Of a DNA stretch of 64,000 nt, positions 32,815 through 42,421 are shown piece by piece. The first letter of the stretch is position 1; the number at the start of each line of letters is the position of its first letter. Source of the stretch: Hexactinellida sp. DTS-2022 (lineage: Eukaryota; Porifera; Hexactinellida); assembly GCA_028753945.1 (NCBI GenBank), contig JAPNXP010000018.1, forward strand, positions 2,047,643 to 2,111,642. The letters run 5' to 3'. Under the pieces are notes generated by a model that saw only the letters and a list, made by a program, of their open reading frames with translations, was not told the origin of the DNA and ran no database searches. The translations under genes and the position numbers were made by a program.

Positions 32815-33668
32815 CAGGGGGGATCAATCGGCAGATACTTGACCCATAGCCAGGTGGTGGGTGAGGGTCCCATTTTGAAAGGTCATCCATGAAGTACCTG
32901 GTACTTCATGGAGGGCACGAATCAATATTATTGCGAAATTTTGCAGCAAATTATAAAGAATTACACTAAGGCCACATAAAATAAATTACTTGTTTATCAT
33001 CCATATTTTTCGAGAAATTTGGGACGGCGGACGGGATTTTATTTTTATTTTTTATTTCTATTAATATGCAAATAACATCATCATATGCCAAAAAATAAAT
33101 ATAAATATTTAATTTAATTAGAAAATAACATGACAATGCCAAATAATTAAAGTAATGCTCTAAAATATAGAACTTATTTAAAATTCATACATAGTAGGTA
33201 CTTTACACAAGTTATTGCTTATATTTTGTACGATTAGGTTCATAAGATAATAATAAAATAGTTCCGGACGGGTAGTCAAAATTGTGGCGGAAGGGGATGA
33301 TAAACAAGTTATTTATTTTATACGGCCTAAGGGTAATTTTTTAAAATCTTATCACACCTAAAGGTGAGAATTGCTGACTAGTTAAAATTGTAAAAAAATT
33401 AAAGTGTGTTTTGGATTAAAATGCTCATAGGAGGACTCCGGGGACCAGATGTAATTAACTTCGTATTAATTTATGCTAATCTGACACAGGTGACAACTCC
33501 AGAGTGTCACTTGTGGCAAATACTGAATGGGTGTAGGGGTCCAAAAGCAATAAATTCGTTAAGTACTTGGTACTTCGTGAGGGGGGGAGTATGTCCCAAA
33601 AATATTTTTTTCCATGAAGTCACCTATGGGCTAATAGTATTCTTAAGATTGACCCCCCCCCCCTCTTG
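32815..33668 (-). mobile_element. Family C transposon, copy 2, interrupted
   Basis: Inverted relative to 11292-11769, starting CAGGGGGGATCAATC; the right end is degraded (CCCTCTTG). The flanks CACTCAA (32808-32814) and TACTCAA (33669-33675) form a 7-bp duplication with one mismatch. An insertion at 32971-33326 splits it. The 92-codon frame at 33406-33684 is part of the repeat. Confidence 0.82.
32971..33326. mobile_element. MITE nested in family C, GCC(A/G)(C/T)ATAAAATAAAT ends
   Basis: The left end GCCACATAAAATAAATTACT and right end ATTTATTTTATACGGC form a ~30-bp imperfect inverted repeat that continues through TTGTTTATCATCC. The uninterrupted family C sequence (11620 region) shows the insertion point; CTAAG is duplicated at 32966-32970 and 33327-33331. 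A 5-bp duplication does not settle the superfamily. Confidence 0.82.
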
Positions 33669-33781
33669 TACTCAACTGGTGTGAAATTTCAGCTGTTAAC
33701 AACAAATGGGATGTTGGTAACAGCTCACAACCTTAGTCAATAATCAACTCATACTGCTAACAATTTTACACATACTATAAT

Positions 33782-34146
33782 CAGTGATGTGCTCCGTTAC
33801 TAAATCTTCCGTTACTCCGTTACCGTTACTTTATATCTCCCGTTACCGTTAATTTATTTGTTCCTTTACCGTTACTCCGTTACTTTAGTTAAGTTTTCCG
33901 TTTAGCTTTATTCAGTACAGTTACCTTAATGTAACGGTAACTGATTTAAAATAACGTTCTAATGGCAATGGAACAAGTTTAACGTAGTAACGGTTATTGT
34001 GTTACGGTAATGTAATGGTAAGAGTAACTGATTAAAGATGACGGTAACTAGTTAAAAGTAATGGATGTCCGTTACCGTTACTTGTCGACACCCGTTACCG
34101 TTACCGTTATTCCGTTACTAGTAAGTAGTAACGTAGCACATGACTG
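33782..34146. mobile_element. hAT-type MITE built of TAACGG repeats
   Basis: The ends are CAGTGATGTGCTCCGTTACT and AGTAACGTAGCACATGACTG. A perfect 8-bp duplication ACTATAAT lies at 33774-33781 and 34147-34154. The interior is almost entirely CCGTTACCGTTACT-type and TAACGGTAAC-type repeats in opposite orientation, so the whole element can fold. Confidence 0.93.
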
Positions 34147-34179
34147 ACTATAATCCAACGTCATGCAATAATATTATTA

Positions 34180-34400
34180 CCTTCTAAATAGCTCAACTTT
34201 TACTGTTCCGACTACTATCTGGGCCAGTATTGGAACCGCTGCCTTTATTATTCTCTTATTATTATTCTTTCTCCGTAGATGATGCTATGGTCACAGCTTT
34301 TGTAGATTAACGCTTGAAAATTCGCATTTTGATGCGGACTGCGGAGTGAATTTGCACCTGGAGTTACGATCTTGATCAATTAATTTTAGGCACTAGTTTA
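34180..34400 (+). repeat. Dispersed repeat G, copy 2
   Basis: Shares TGGGCCAGTATTGGAACCGC-like sequence with 30910. It sits immediately before transketolase exon 4. Confidence 0.5.
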
Positions 34401-34569
34401 TACTAAGATTGATCAAATTTACATATATGGACAGAGCATTTAATTGTCCTATGCTTAATACAATTCGTATTATACGTTATAGGCGAAGGAGATTCATGGT
34501 TATAACTTTGACACATATACTTATACATAGTTAACAATACTGTCTATTATCGTACCTCATATTGTTTAG

Positions 34570-35338
34570 GTTAATTTTGTCGGATCTCATTGTGGTGTGT
34601 CTATTGGAGAGGATGGCCCTTCTCAGATGGGTCTAGAAGACCTAGCGATGTTCCGCACAGTCCCTGACTGTATCGTATTCTACCCATCTGACGCAGTCTC
34701 TGCCGAAAGGGCACTAGAACTGGCCGCTAACCACAGGGGAATGACTTATACTCGTATAACTCGTGCTGAGACATGTATCCTGTATGGACCTGATGAGGTG
34801 TTCGAAATCGGCAAAGGAAAAGTTGTTCGACAATCTCCTGAAGATAAAGTGACATTGGTTGGCAGTGGTATTACACTGCACGAGTGCATGAAGGCAGCTG
34901 ATATGCTGAAAACTGAAGGTTTGTGTTGTCCTTTAATATCTCGACAGTGAATTTCCTAATGACAATTACATATTTCCCTATATCATTACCAACAAATTAC
35001 TCTTCTATATAGAAATATTGAAATCTATTTAGTTAATGTTCCCTTCTTCAGGGATCCATGTCCGGGTGATAGACCCTTTCACTCTGAAGCCAATTGACAA
35101 AAACCTGCTGATATTGAGCTCTGCAGCTACTGGGGGAAAGATAATAACTGTGGAGGACCACTACTACGCGGGAGGTTTAGGAGAAGCAGTAGTTGGTGCC
35201 CTGAGTCTGGAGGTTAACATTCAGGTGAAAAAGATCGCTGTGGATAAACTCCCTCGCTCAGGACCTCCTGCCGCTCTCTTGGAATTGTACGGAATTTCCC
35301 GCAACAAAATCGTTAAGGCAGTTAAGGATTGGATCTAA
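34570..35338 (+). CDS. TKT: Transketolase, exons 4-5 (pyrimidine and C-terminal domains)
   Basis: Exon 4 (34570-34918) continues from exon 3 with VNFVGSHCGVSIGEDGPSQM, which is part of the substrate and cofactor pocket, then EDLAMFRTVPDCIVFYPSDA. Exon 5 (35052-35338) begins by completing a split glycine codon and encodes IHVRVIDPFTLKPID, TVEDHYYAGGLGEAV and the C-terminal KAVKDWI before the stop. The 133-bp intron has GT...AG ends. All expected C-terminal motifs are present, so the enzyme should be functional if the 10.2-kb intron is removed. Two unspliced open frames around exon 5 (such as MFPSSG upstream) are intronic read-through. Confidence 0.96.
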
Positions 35339-36124
35339 TAGGATGCTATCTTCTATAGAATTATCTAGCTTATTTTAGTATATATTTGGTGTGTGATATG
35401 CTTTTATGCAACTCTTTGAAATTAGGTCGTTTAGATTATATCAGGTGTACTTGTTACCTATTATTTAGATGTTGTCGATTATTATAAGTTGTTGATTATT
35501 AATATTGTATAAGTATACTAGTTACAATTCTGCTTATACTAAGATTATAGATTCCGTAAGAACGACTATTTATTATTTACATCTCGTTAGTACAGTTGGA
35601 ACCGGGGTTTTCTAACAATTTTTTTCAGTTACAAATGTAAGAAAAAACCGATGAAAAATACTAGTAAAGTTGGAATTTCTTACAAAAGATTGATTATATC
35701 ACTAATAGTTAGGCCCGGATATTCGGGGCCTGGTGGGACCTAAGGCTCCTAGCACCTTCATGGTTTTCATAATTTATACTTATTATTATTGTTAGTACTA
35801 AGGCTCGACCCAGACCTCTGTTACGAAAATACAAGTCCAAAAGGTGGTAAATGGTTTCGTCAAGGCAGCCACAGTTCGCGAGAATACAATTTTGCTTTTG
35901 AAGGAATCCAAGGAATTCTTATAATCAAAAATTTAGTGCCTTTAGATTAGTTTAGCTACAGTATATACTCGAATAGTAGCCCCCAAAGTAGCAAATTAAA
36001 ATTGATTACCGCTGCTGGGAGTAAACTTATTTCCATAATACAAGTGTTACGTACCTAAGTAACTAATAGATCAACGATGCAAGACTGCTAGTAGATAATT
36101 TAATAATAATCTTCTCAGGGGTGG
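35339..36124. other. Transketolase 3' flank and intergenic
   Basis: 35339-35560 is AT-rich and likely includes the 3' UTR. ATACTCGAATAGTAG near 35965 matches repeat H ends. Otherwise nothing is recognised. Confidence 0.35.
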
Positions 36125-36305
36125 CAGTGGCGTATCCAGGATTTTCATAAGGGGGGTGCTAAGGGCCGAATTTAAGGGGGGTGCTATGGGTGTTGAAACT
36201 TAGGCCTGCACCGAAGCCCATCTGACTATTAATACAGCCGTGCTTGATCACCCAGCTAAGGGGGGTGCTCTAGCACCCTGAGCACCCCCCCTGGATACGC
36301 CACTG
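36125..36305. mobile_element. MITE with CAGTGGCGTATCCAGG ends, 5-bp duplication
   Basis: A 16-bp perfect terminal inverted repeat (CAGTGGCGTATCCAGG / CCTGGATACGCCACTG). GGTGG is duplicated at 36120-36124 and 36306-36310. GGGGGGTGCT blocks recur inside. It shares ATCCAGG and the 5-bp duplication length with 11820-12945. Confidence 0.85.
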
Positions 36306-37769
36306 GGTGGTGCCAGGATTTCCCCGATAGGGGGGTTAAACACGATTTTAGAAAAAACGGACAGTTTCCCTACATTTAGCCACTTTTTTACTCCCAAAGG
36401 GCCCCAGTTTGTATTTTAAGGACGAATTCGGACAATAGGAATTGTAACAGGTCTTAGTTTACTTACTAGAGTGCTATATTCCAAATCTCAGCGTTATAGC
36501 TTCAAAAGGTTCCCCAAAACTAAGCTTTAAAAATTGTGGCATTCTAAAATTAGATATGGTGGTTTTCAGGTGGCAGAGCCGATTATAGACACTTCTACAG
36601 CGAAGAATATTGATTCGGGATGGAATTTAAATAAGCCATCTTGCTGGAATTCAATCACTGATAGTGTCTGAAAGTTAGAACTAAGCTCTAGTTTACTTTT
36701 GAATTTGGATTTTCTCTCTTTTGATGGTCACATGACACCTCAATATATGGGCATTCGAGTTTATAGCAAGGTAACCATTTGGTTTTGAGTGATTTTTGAC
36801 TTTGCAATGATTTAGAGATGATATATCAATTTGATTAGACATTTAGAGCTAAGCTCTAGAGTCTCCCGTTTAGGAGATACAAATTTGCATGTGTCATCAA
36901 AATTGGTCACATTTACACTACCATATATGGCAATGTCGAAAACGTTGCGTCCTAGGCTCACAAAATGTATTATTTACATATGGGAAACCATGTGTGCTAA
37001 TCATTTTTCACTAGTGCAACTTGAATTTATCTCTTTTCCTCTGAGTTACAAATTAGTTAAGAATCCGTACCCTAAAGATCGCCGAAGGGCTATAACTTTT
37101 GCAATATTCACTTTTACATAAAATTTTTGTTGAGTTTTGCAAAAATTTCCTCAGACTATCATAAGTCTGAATATTGAAACATTGTTATCACATTTACTAG
37201 TTAATTTACGGTGCTCAAGACCTTTGGTGTTATAAAACCGAGTTTGAAAATGAAAGGCCCGCTCCACTGAAACGTTCATAACTCTGGAAATAATCGTCGA
37301 ATCCTTGAAAACCAAAGTCCTGTAGATAGAAAACATCCTTCCGCAGTGTGTGCAAAAATATTGAAAAATTTGGACATTTCTAATAATGGGCGATTACAAG
37401 GCGGAACCAGCGTTATAATCGAAATTTTATTTTAAAAATCGACCAAAATGGCGAAAAATTTGCCTATGTACCTATTCGAGTAAATACGGTAGTTTGTTTG
37501 AGGGAAAAACACAAAGTTTATAAACCTTTGATACATTAATTGTATTCTAATATCTGACATGTATTGTTGGTTGTCTCAAAGTACTTCTAGGGCGCCCAAA
37601 AGTTGTTACTAGGGACTTCTAATTATGGGTCTCCCGGCTCCGAGTATAATTGATCAAAAGTTCGACGCCACTGATCGACCGTATACTGTATTTACTTCAA
37701 TTTGTTCAGTTTGTTTTTAACATATTGAAACGCTTTATATACTACTTAGTTTATATGGATATAATGTAA
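36306..37769. other. Intergenic, with repeat H end
   Basis: The stretch 37440-37495 (CCAAAATGGCGAAAAATTTG, TCGAGTAAATACGGTA) is the inverted counterpart of 18754-18800, so 36680-37495 may be a longer repeat H element. No coding motif is seen in the 61-96-codon frames. Confidence 0.4.
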
Positions 37770-38807
37770 ATGATTGCGAATGCTGAATACAAATATTGTT
37801 GCGAAATTTATTTAATGAAATCTAATATTTCCAGAATTTGTAAGTCTGCCTCACTATTTCTTAAAAACTTGATGGCAGCAAAATCCAGTGCTACAGAAGC
37901 AGGAACATTTATAAAATCTCTTCCATATATAATCAATGTACCTAAAGACGTATCCATTGTTCCTCCACGCCCAGGAATCTCTGACGTCACGCTACACAAG
38001 CTGACCGCATCGCCTGACAAAGCATGGGCTGAGATACAAGCAGAAAAGAATCAGAAAGTGGAAGTAATGACACTACAAGACCCCTCCTCCCCCCCTCCCC
38101 CCGGGCACACCCGGTTCGTGTGCATCTCGGACACCCACTCCAAGACCGACTCGCTGCGGGTCCCAGCAGGGGACGTGCTGCTGCACGCTGGGGACTTCTC
38201 CAACATAGGACATGAGGAGGACGTTGTTAAGTTCAATTCGTTCCTGGGCTCTCTCCCTCACAGGTACAAGGTTGTCATAGCGGGCAATCATGATATTTCC
38301 TTTGACACTAAGGAGTATGCAAAAACGCTTTGGAAGAATTTCTCACATAAGCAGAAGCTAGATTCCAATAGGCTTAAGACTCTCCTGAATAACGCTCTCT
38401 ACCTGGAGGACTTTGGGTGTGAGCTGCTAGGATTCAGGATTTATGGGTCTCCCTGGCAGCCTGAGTTCTTCAACTGGGGTTTCAATCTTAAGAGAGGCCA
38501 GTCTCTGCTTGACAAGTGGAACAAAATACCCGACAACACGGATATTCTGATGACACACGGGCCTCCTATTGGTCACGGGGACCTGTGTAGGCACGGGGGC
38601 AGAGCTGGGTGTGTGGAATTGCTATCTACCATTCAGAAGCGAGTCAAGCCAAAGGTCCACGTCTTTGGACACATTCATGAAGGGTATGGACAGACCACGG
38701 ATGGGAACACTGTGTACATTAACGCTTCCACTTGTACGCTTAGTTACATCCCAATGCAGGCTCCTATCGTATTCGATCTACCAACGCCGGCAGCTGTGCA
38801 CTGTTAG
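37770..38807 (+). CDS. MPPED1/2-like metallophosphoesterase
   Basis: A single-exon calcineurin-like phosphoesterase of the MPPED (239FB) family, which uses a two-metal centre to hydrolyse phosphodiesters or cyclic nucleotides. Motifs in order are CISDTHSKTD (D-x-H), HAGDFSNIG (GD), AGNHDISFD (GNHD), MTHGPPIGHGD and FGHIHEGYGQ. The family block GFNLKRGQSLLDKWNKIP is also present. Vertebrate MPPED2 has Gly where other enzymes have His in the last motif (GGIHEG). Here it is GHIHEG (His301, His303), so a full metal site is expected. The longest frame starts at 37770; the ATG at 37872 (MAAKSSATEAG) removes 34 residues not typical of the family and is a plausible true start. The two downstream genes are on the same strand. 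Confidence 0.94.
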   Translation: MIANAEYKYCCEIYLMKSNISRICKSASLFLKNLMAAKSSATEAGTFIKSLPYIINVPKDVSIVPPRPGISDVTLHKLTASPDKAWAEIQAEKNQKVEVMTLQDPSSPPPPGHTRFVCISDTHSKTDSLRVPAGDVLLHAGDFSNIGHEEDVVKFNSFLGSLPHRYKVVIAGNHDISFDTKEYAKTLWKNFSHKQKLDSNRLKTLLNNALYLEDFGCELLGFRIYGSPWQPEFFNWGFNLKRGQSLLDKWNKIPDNTDILMTHGPPIGHGDLCRHGGRAGCVELLSTIQKRVKPKVHVFGHIHEGYGQTTDGNTVYINASTCTLSYIPMQAPIVFDLPTPAAVHC

Positions 38808-39154
38808 TAACTCGCATTCAGTAATATTCCTGTCATATGAAACTAGTATGTTATCTAGATTTTTTATCAAATTATATATTTATATATTGGAAATTATATC
38901 ATGAAAATAGTATAATTTGAATTACAATTTACTAGAACTCGGATTGTATGCCCTTCGGAAGGAAAATTAAGTACCGTACGTATTATTTATAATACTCATA
39001 CTTCTAACAAACTCTACTTATATAGAAATCGTATAACTTAGTACAAGCTAGTATTTGCACATTTATTATTGAAAATTTAATGACCTGGGCTGGAAGCAGC
39101 AACTACTGTTAGCACTAACAGCAAATTAGGAGCTGATCAACTAATTAGGTAGCA
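38808..39154. other. Intergenic between MPPED-like and cytidine deaminase
   Basis: 347 bp, AT-rich, with no repeat boundary. It holds the upstream gene's 3' end and presumably the deaminase promoter. Confidence 0.4.
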
Positions 39155-39697
39155 ATGAGTTCCCCTAAGCGTCCTAAGGTAGACGAATCCCCCAGTGAAA
39201 CTAAGCCTCGGATTATCCATCAACACCTAATGGTTGCTGATAAACAACTTGACATACCGCCTGACGTTGAGAAAATAATTCCTGAATTAATTGATGCTAG
39301 CGTTCAAGTTAAATCCCACTCCTACTCCCCGTATAGTAAGTTCAGAGTAGGCGCAGCCCTGCTCACCAAGGATGGCCGGATTTACCGGGGCTGTAATGTG
39401 GAAAATGCTAGCTATGGTCTGAGTGTGTGCGCCGAGGTGTGTGCGTACGTGAAGGCAGTGAGCGACGGACACAGAGAGTTCCGTGCTATCGCTGTTACAA
39501 CGGACATGACTGAAAACTTCGCTACTCCCTGTGGGGCCTGCAGACAGTTCATTTCTGAATTCGGTGAGTGTCTCATTATAGTATCCAGGGCTGACAAGCA
39601 ATACAGGGTGTGCACTATTGAGGAGTTGCTGCCGTTCTCATTCTCGCCTGCTGACTTGAAGAAGAAGCGGGCTCAACATTATACGATTCAGCAATAA
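39155..39697 (+). CDS. CDA: Cytidine deaminase
   Basis: A 180-residue single-exon pyrimidine-salvage enzyme that deaminates cytidine and deoxycytidine to uridine and deoxyuridine, normally as a tetramer. The core begins near residue 50 (SYSPYSKFRVGAALLTKDG), with GCNVENASYG for substrate binding, the zinc/catalytic motif CAE (Cys92, Glu94) and PCGACRQF (Cys126, Cys129). An N-terminal extension of about 40 residues carries SPKRPKVDES, which resembles a nuclear localisation signal. The residue after CAE, normally Arg (CAER) and thought to balance charge at the three-cysteine zinc site, is Val here, and the next is Cys: CAEVCA. Zinc ligands and catalytic Glu are intact, so activity is likely but may be altered. 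Confidence 0.96.
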   Translation: MSSPKRPKVDESPSETKPRIIHQHLMVADKQLDIPPDVEKIIPELIDASVQVKSHSYSPYSKFRVGAALLTKDGRIYRGCNVENASYGLSVCAEVCAYVKAVSDGHREFRAIAVTTDMTENFATPCGACRQFISEFGECLIIVSRADKQYRVCTIEELLPFSFSPADLKKKRAQHYTIQQ

Positions 39698-40928
39698 GTA
39701 CAACCATTCTCACTTTTTTTCACAAAGAACACTCTTTTTGTAATTGTTACGTAATACTAAGTAATGTTTTCAATATACTCTACCTGTCCAAAAGTAATTG
39801 AAAATCAGAATTTGTGCCAGTGGCTCATAACAGGGACATATATGTCACTTCAAATATACCTGGATATTTCCTTGCTTCATAACCTGAAAACACTAGGTTA
39901 TCAAGTTTCTAACAATTGTAGTATAATTTGTGTTCCTGTCATGGGCCAATTGTGGCATAAGTGGCCCTAAAATTTTGGCTGTAAGAATATTACATTTAAT
40001 TAACAAAAAAATTGTTACATTAAATGTAAATTGGAGCATTTATTTTTGAACATTCTCTATTTTCAAACTAATTTTTTGATTTCGCCTGAGATTCGAGGTA
40101 GCGGTTGTTCCATATACGCATATGATCCAGTGGTTTAGTTACAATTACTAGTTATTGCCATGTTATTCTTTTGCAATGCCTAACATGCCACTCTCGAAAA
40201 ACCTCCTCAAAGAGGAAAGTTTGTGAAATACTATGTCTAGACGTGACCACGGTCTAGTACAAATTCAATTGTCTAATCCATATTTTATAAATTCATTCAA
40301 AATGTCAAACTGATCTTTTTTAACGGGTTGTGGATTAATTTAAGAAATTTATCTGTTATATAATTAGTCATTAAAAAACTCCATTAGTGATTAAATGAAT
40401 AGATATCTAGTTGTCTTTTCACCAATAGGAGTCCTGGTTGAGGGAGGTTTCAGTGTACTGTATTACCTCGAATTTTAGCCTAGGCGATTATTATTATTTT
40501 AGCCATATTGGGACCAAAAAAATTATGAATTTTCCAGAAGATCACATTTTTTTACAATTTATTAATGATATTCGGTTGGTAATCGTATTGAGACTTATAT
40601 TAGATAAAATGTTTACTCCGGGCAGCGGTAATATATTTGTATTTTGTACTTTGGGGGCTACTATTCAAGGTAATAAGGTAATTTGATATATTACTTTTTG
40701 TAATATACAATACATGTATATTCGCCTAATAGCAATTAATTTTCCACAATGCAATTTGTTATTGAGCGAATCCTACTGTACACCAATATCGGGTATTCTT
40801 AGAGCAAAACTCGACTTGTTACTAGGAGAAACCCAATGTATATAATTTGTACAGATTTGTGAATATACTGTACTAGACTTATACATTTCAGAAGAGGACC
40901 ACTCTCTACTTATCTCTACACAGTCCCA
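39698..40928. other. Intergenic between cytidine deaminase and PIGF, with repeat H
   Basis: 40445-40685 carries repeat H landmarks (CTCGAATTTTAGCCTAGGCG, ATATTGGGACCAAAAAAATT, TTGGGGGCTACTATTC). Short plus-strand frames at 39764 and 40438 are not convincing. Confidence 0.4.
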
Positions 40929-41555
40929 ATGGATGTAATCCTGTGTGAGATTACTTGTATGCTCACAATCTCCTTCATCTTGTATTTAGTCACGAACTAC
41001 TCTCGGACTCTTCTCAGTTCCTGCATCCTATCTCTCTCATACGCAATTCTGAAATCTGTTCTGTACTCTCGCAAAATTTCTAAATCTAGCCGTACGGCCT
41101 GCTCTGGTCTAAAGAGATACATTCACTCCCTTCTGGTGTCTTTGGTAGCTATTTTCCCTATTTACTCTACATTTGTAGCTTTTGGTGCTGCTATATTCGA
41201 GAATATAGCAGAAACTCTGGTTTTATCATTTTATGTTTCCGTAGTAACCGTGTTGCCTTGTACTCTTTCTTTCCGGCTCAATTACCGTTACTTCATATCC
41301 AAGCTACTGCTATTCGAACTTTATTCTATGGAAGAGTTGGATTTGGTTATTCAAGTTTACTCAGTTTCTATATGCATTTGGCTCAGTGCATTTCCTACTC
41401 TCCTGGATTGGGATAGGCCCTGGCAGAGGTGGCCCATTCCTTGTTTGGTGGGCACATGGATTGGTTATAACTTAAGTAAAATTATATCACTTATCTTACA
41501 TAGCATAGATATCTCGCGGAAGTTCACACATCGCTCCTACTCTCTTCTCTCATAA
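40929..41555 (+). CDS. PIGF: GPI anchor biosynthesis protein PIG-F
   Basis: A 208-residue multi-pass ER membrane protein in one exon. PIG-F stabilises PIG-O and PIG-G, the transferases that add phosphoethanolamine to mannoses of the GPI anchor precursor. It has about six hydrophobic segments (around residues 7-22, 28-45, 66-88, 93-112, 140-157 and 170-192). The C-terminal signature LDWDRPWQRWPIPCLVG corresponds to the LDWERPWQ-WPI block of animal PIG-F, followed by a last membrane segment and a short basic tail. The N-terminal half is poorly conserved, as is usual. The start at 40929 gives a full-length product. Confidence 0.92.
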   Translation: MDVILCEITCMLTISFILYLVTNYSRTLLSSCILSLSYAILKSVLYSRKISKSSRTACSGLKRYIHSLLVSLVAIFPIYSTFVAFGAAIFENIAETLVLSFYVSVVTVLPCTLSFRLNYRYFISKLLLFELYSMEELDLVIQVYSVSICIWLSAFPTLLDWDRPWQRWPIPCLVGTWIGYNLSKIISLILHSIDISRKFTHRSYSLLS

Positions 41556-42176
41556 AACTTTAGAAGTCTTAGAAATATATTGACCTAGGAGTTATTTTAT
41601 ATCTAATGGAATTATATTGTATAAATATTGTAATTAAATATCTGTCTTACAACATTGATGAATATTGTTTTTTCGATTAAATATAATTTCACAATTTAGG
41701 CGCTTTTGTTAATAAATAAAATATAAATTAACGAAATGAAATTAAGGTCTAGTGCCTAAGTTGTGATTTTCGGTTTTAATTGTCCTCATGAGTAGTTCTT
41801 GTTTGAATATTATTATTTTATGTGTTGTTTACTTATGTTTGAATGTTATTTATTTGTTTACTTGCTGCTATAATTGTTGTAGTTTCTGTAATACTGTAGC
41901 ATATAACTCTGTGTGACGTTCCCTTAAGTACATTTAATAGTTGTTCTTTTCTATGACGTTATAATGTTTATTGGATGTTGCAGAGTTTAATTAATGTTTT
42001 GTATTCAACTCTTTGTAGGATTTCCTTGTCATGGAAAGGGAGATAGGTAAGTATATAACCCAAATACTAGTCGACTTTAGCCTCAGACACAAGCCGTCAC
42101 GGATTATAACATACCCACGCACTTTCATGGTCCATACTAGTGTGTTTAACTTTTGTACTTTTTGGTGTTTATGTTG
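41556..42176. other. PIGF 3' flank and intergenic
   Basis: AT-rich; no repeat ends or gene recognised up to the short MITE at 42177. Confidence 0.35.
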
Positions 42177-42302
42177 CAGTTTATGGAAAGTCCTGGTGTA
42201 CACGCGTGCACACTGGTGTATCCGCGTGCACACCAGAAGAAAGTCCTGGCGTGCCGCGGGTACACCAGTGTGCACGGGGATACCAGGCACGTCCATAAAC
42301 TG
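42177..42302. repeat. Small GC-rich inverted repeat element
   Basis: The ends CAGTTTATGG and CCATAAACTG are inverted, extending outward through TGTT(G/A). The interior has repeated GTGTACACGCGTGCACAC-type palindromes and AAAGTCCTGG twice. No clear target duplication was found. Confidence 0.6.
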
Positions 42303-42421
42303 TAACATTTATGCTTAAGTTATTTTATAGTGTTCTTTAGCGCCCGATTCGTTTTCCCACTGGTGTTTTTTTCCCTATGTAGAAACGAAACGAATATTTC
42401 GTTTAATAACATATGGCTGTG

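Larger units (their letters stand above)
24356..34569 (+). other. TKT: Transketolase intron 4, 10,214 bp, hosting another gene
   Basis: Donor GTACAT at 24356 and acceptor TTTAG ending at 34569 join ACTGAG to GTTAAT in phase 0, so ISQTE continues as VNFVGSHCGVS exactly as in animal transketolases. The other introns are 61, 436 and 133 bp. This one is swollen by repeats (24676, 25230, 25600, 31100, 31688, 32815, 33782) and by the minus-strand gene at 26233-30804. The intron call rests on protein continuity across the gap. Confidence 0.92.

Noticed and set aside
33406..33684. 92-codon frame and its counterpart at 11186-11527
   Set aside because: Both are the same family C transposon sequence read through its body. 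The similarity reflects a repeat, not a conserved gene.
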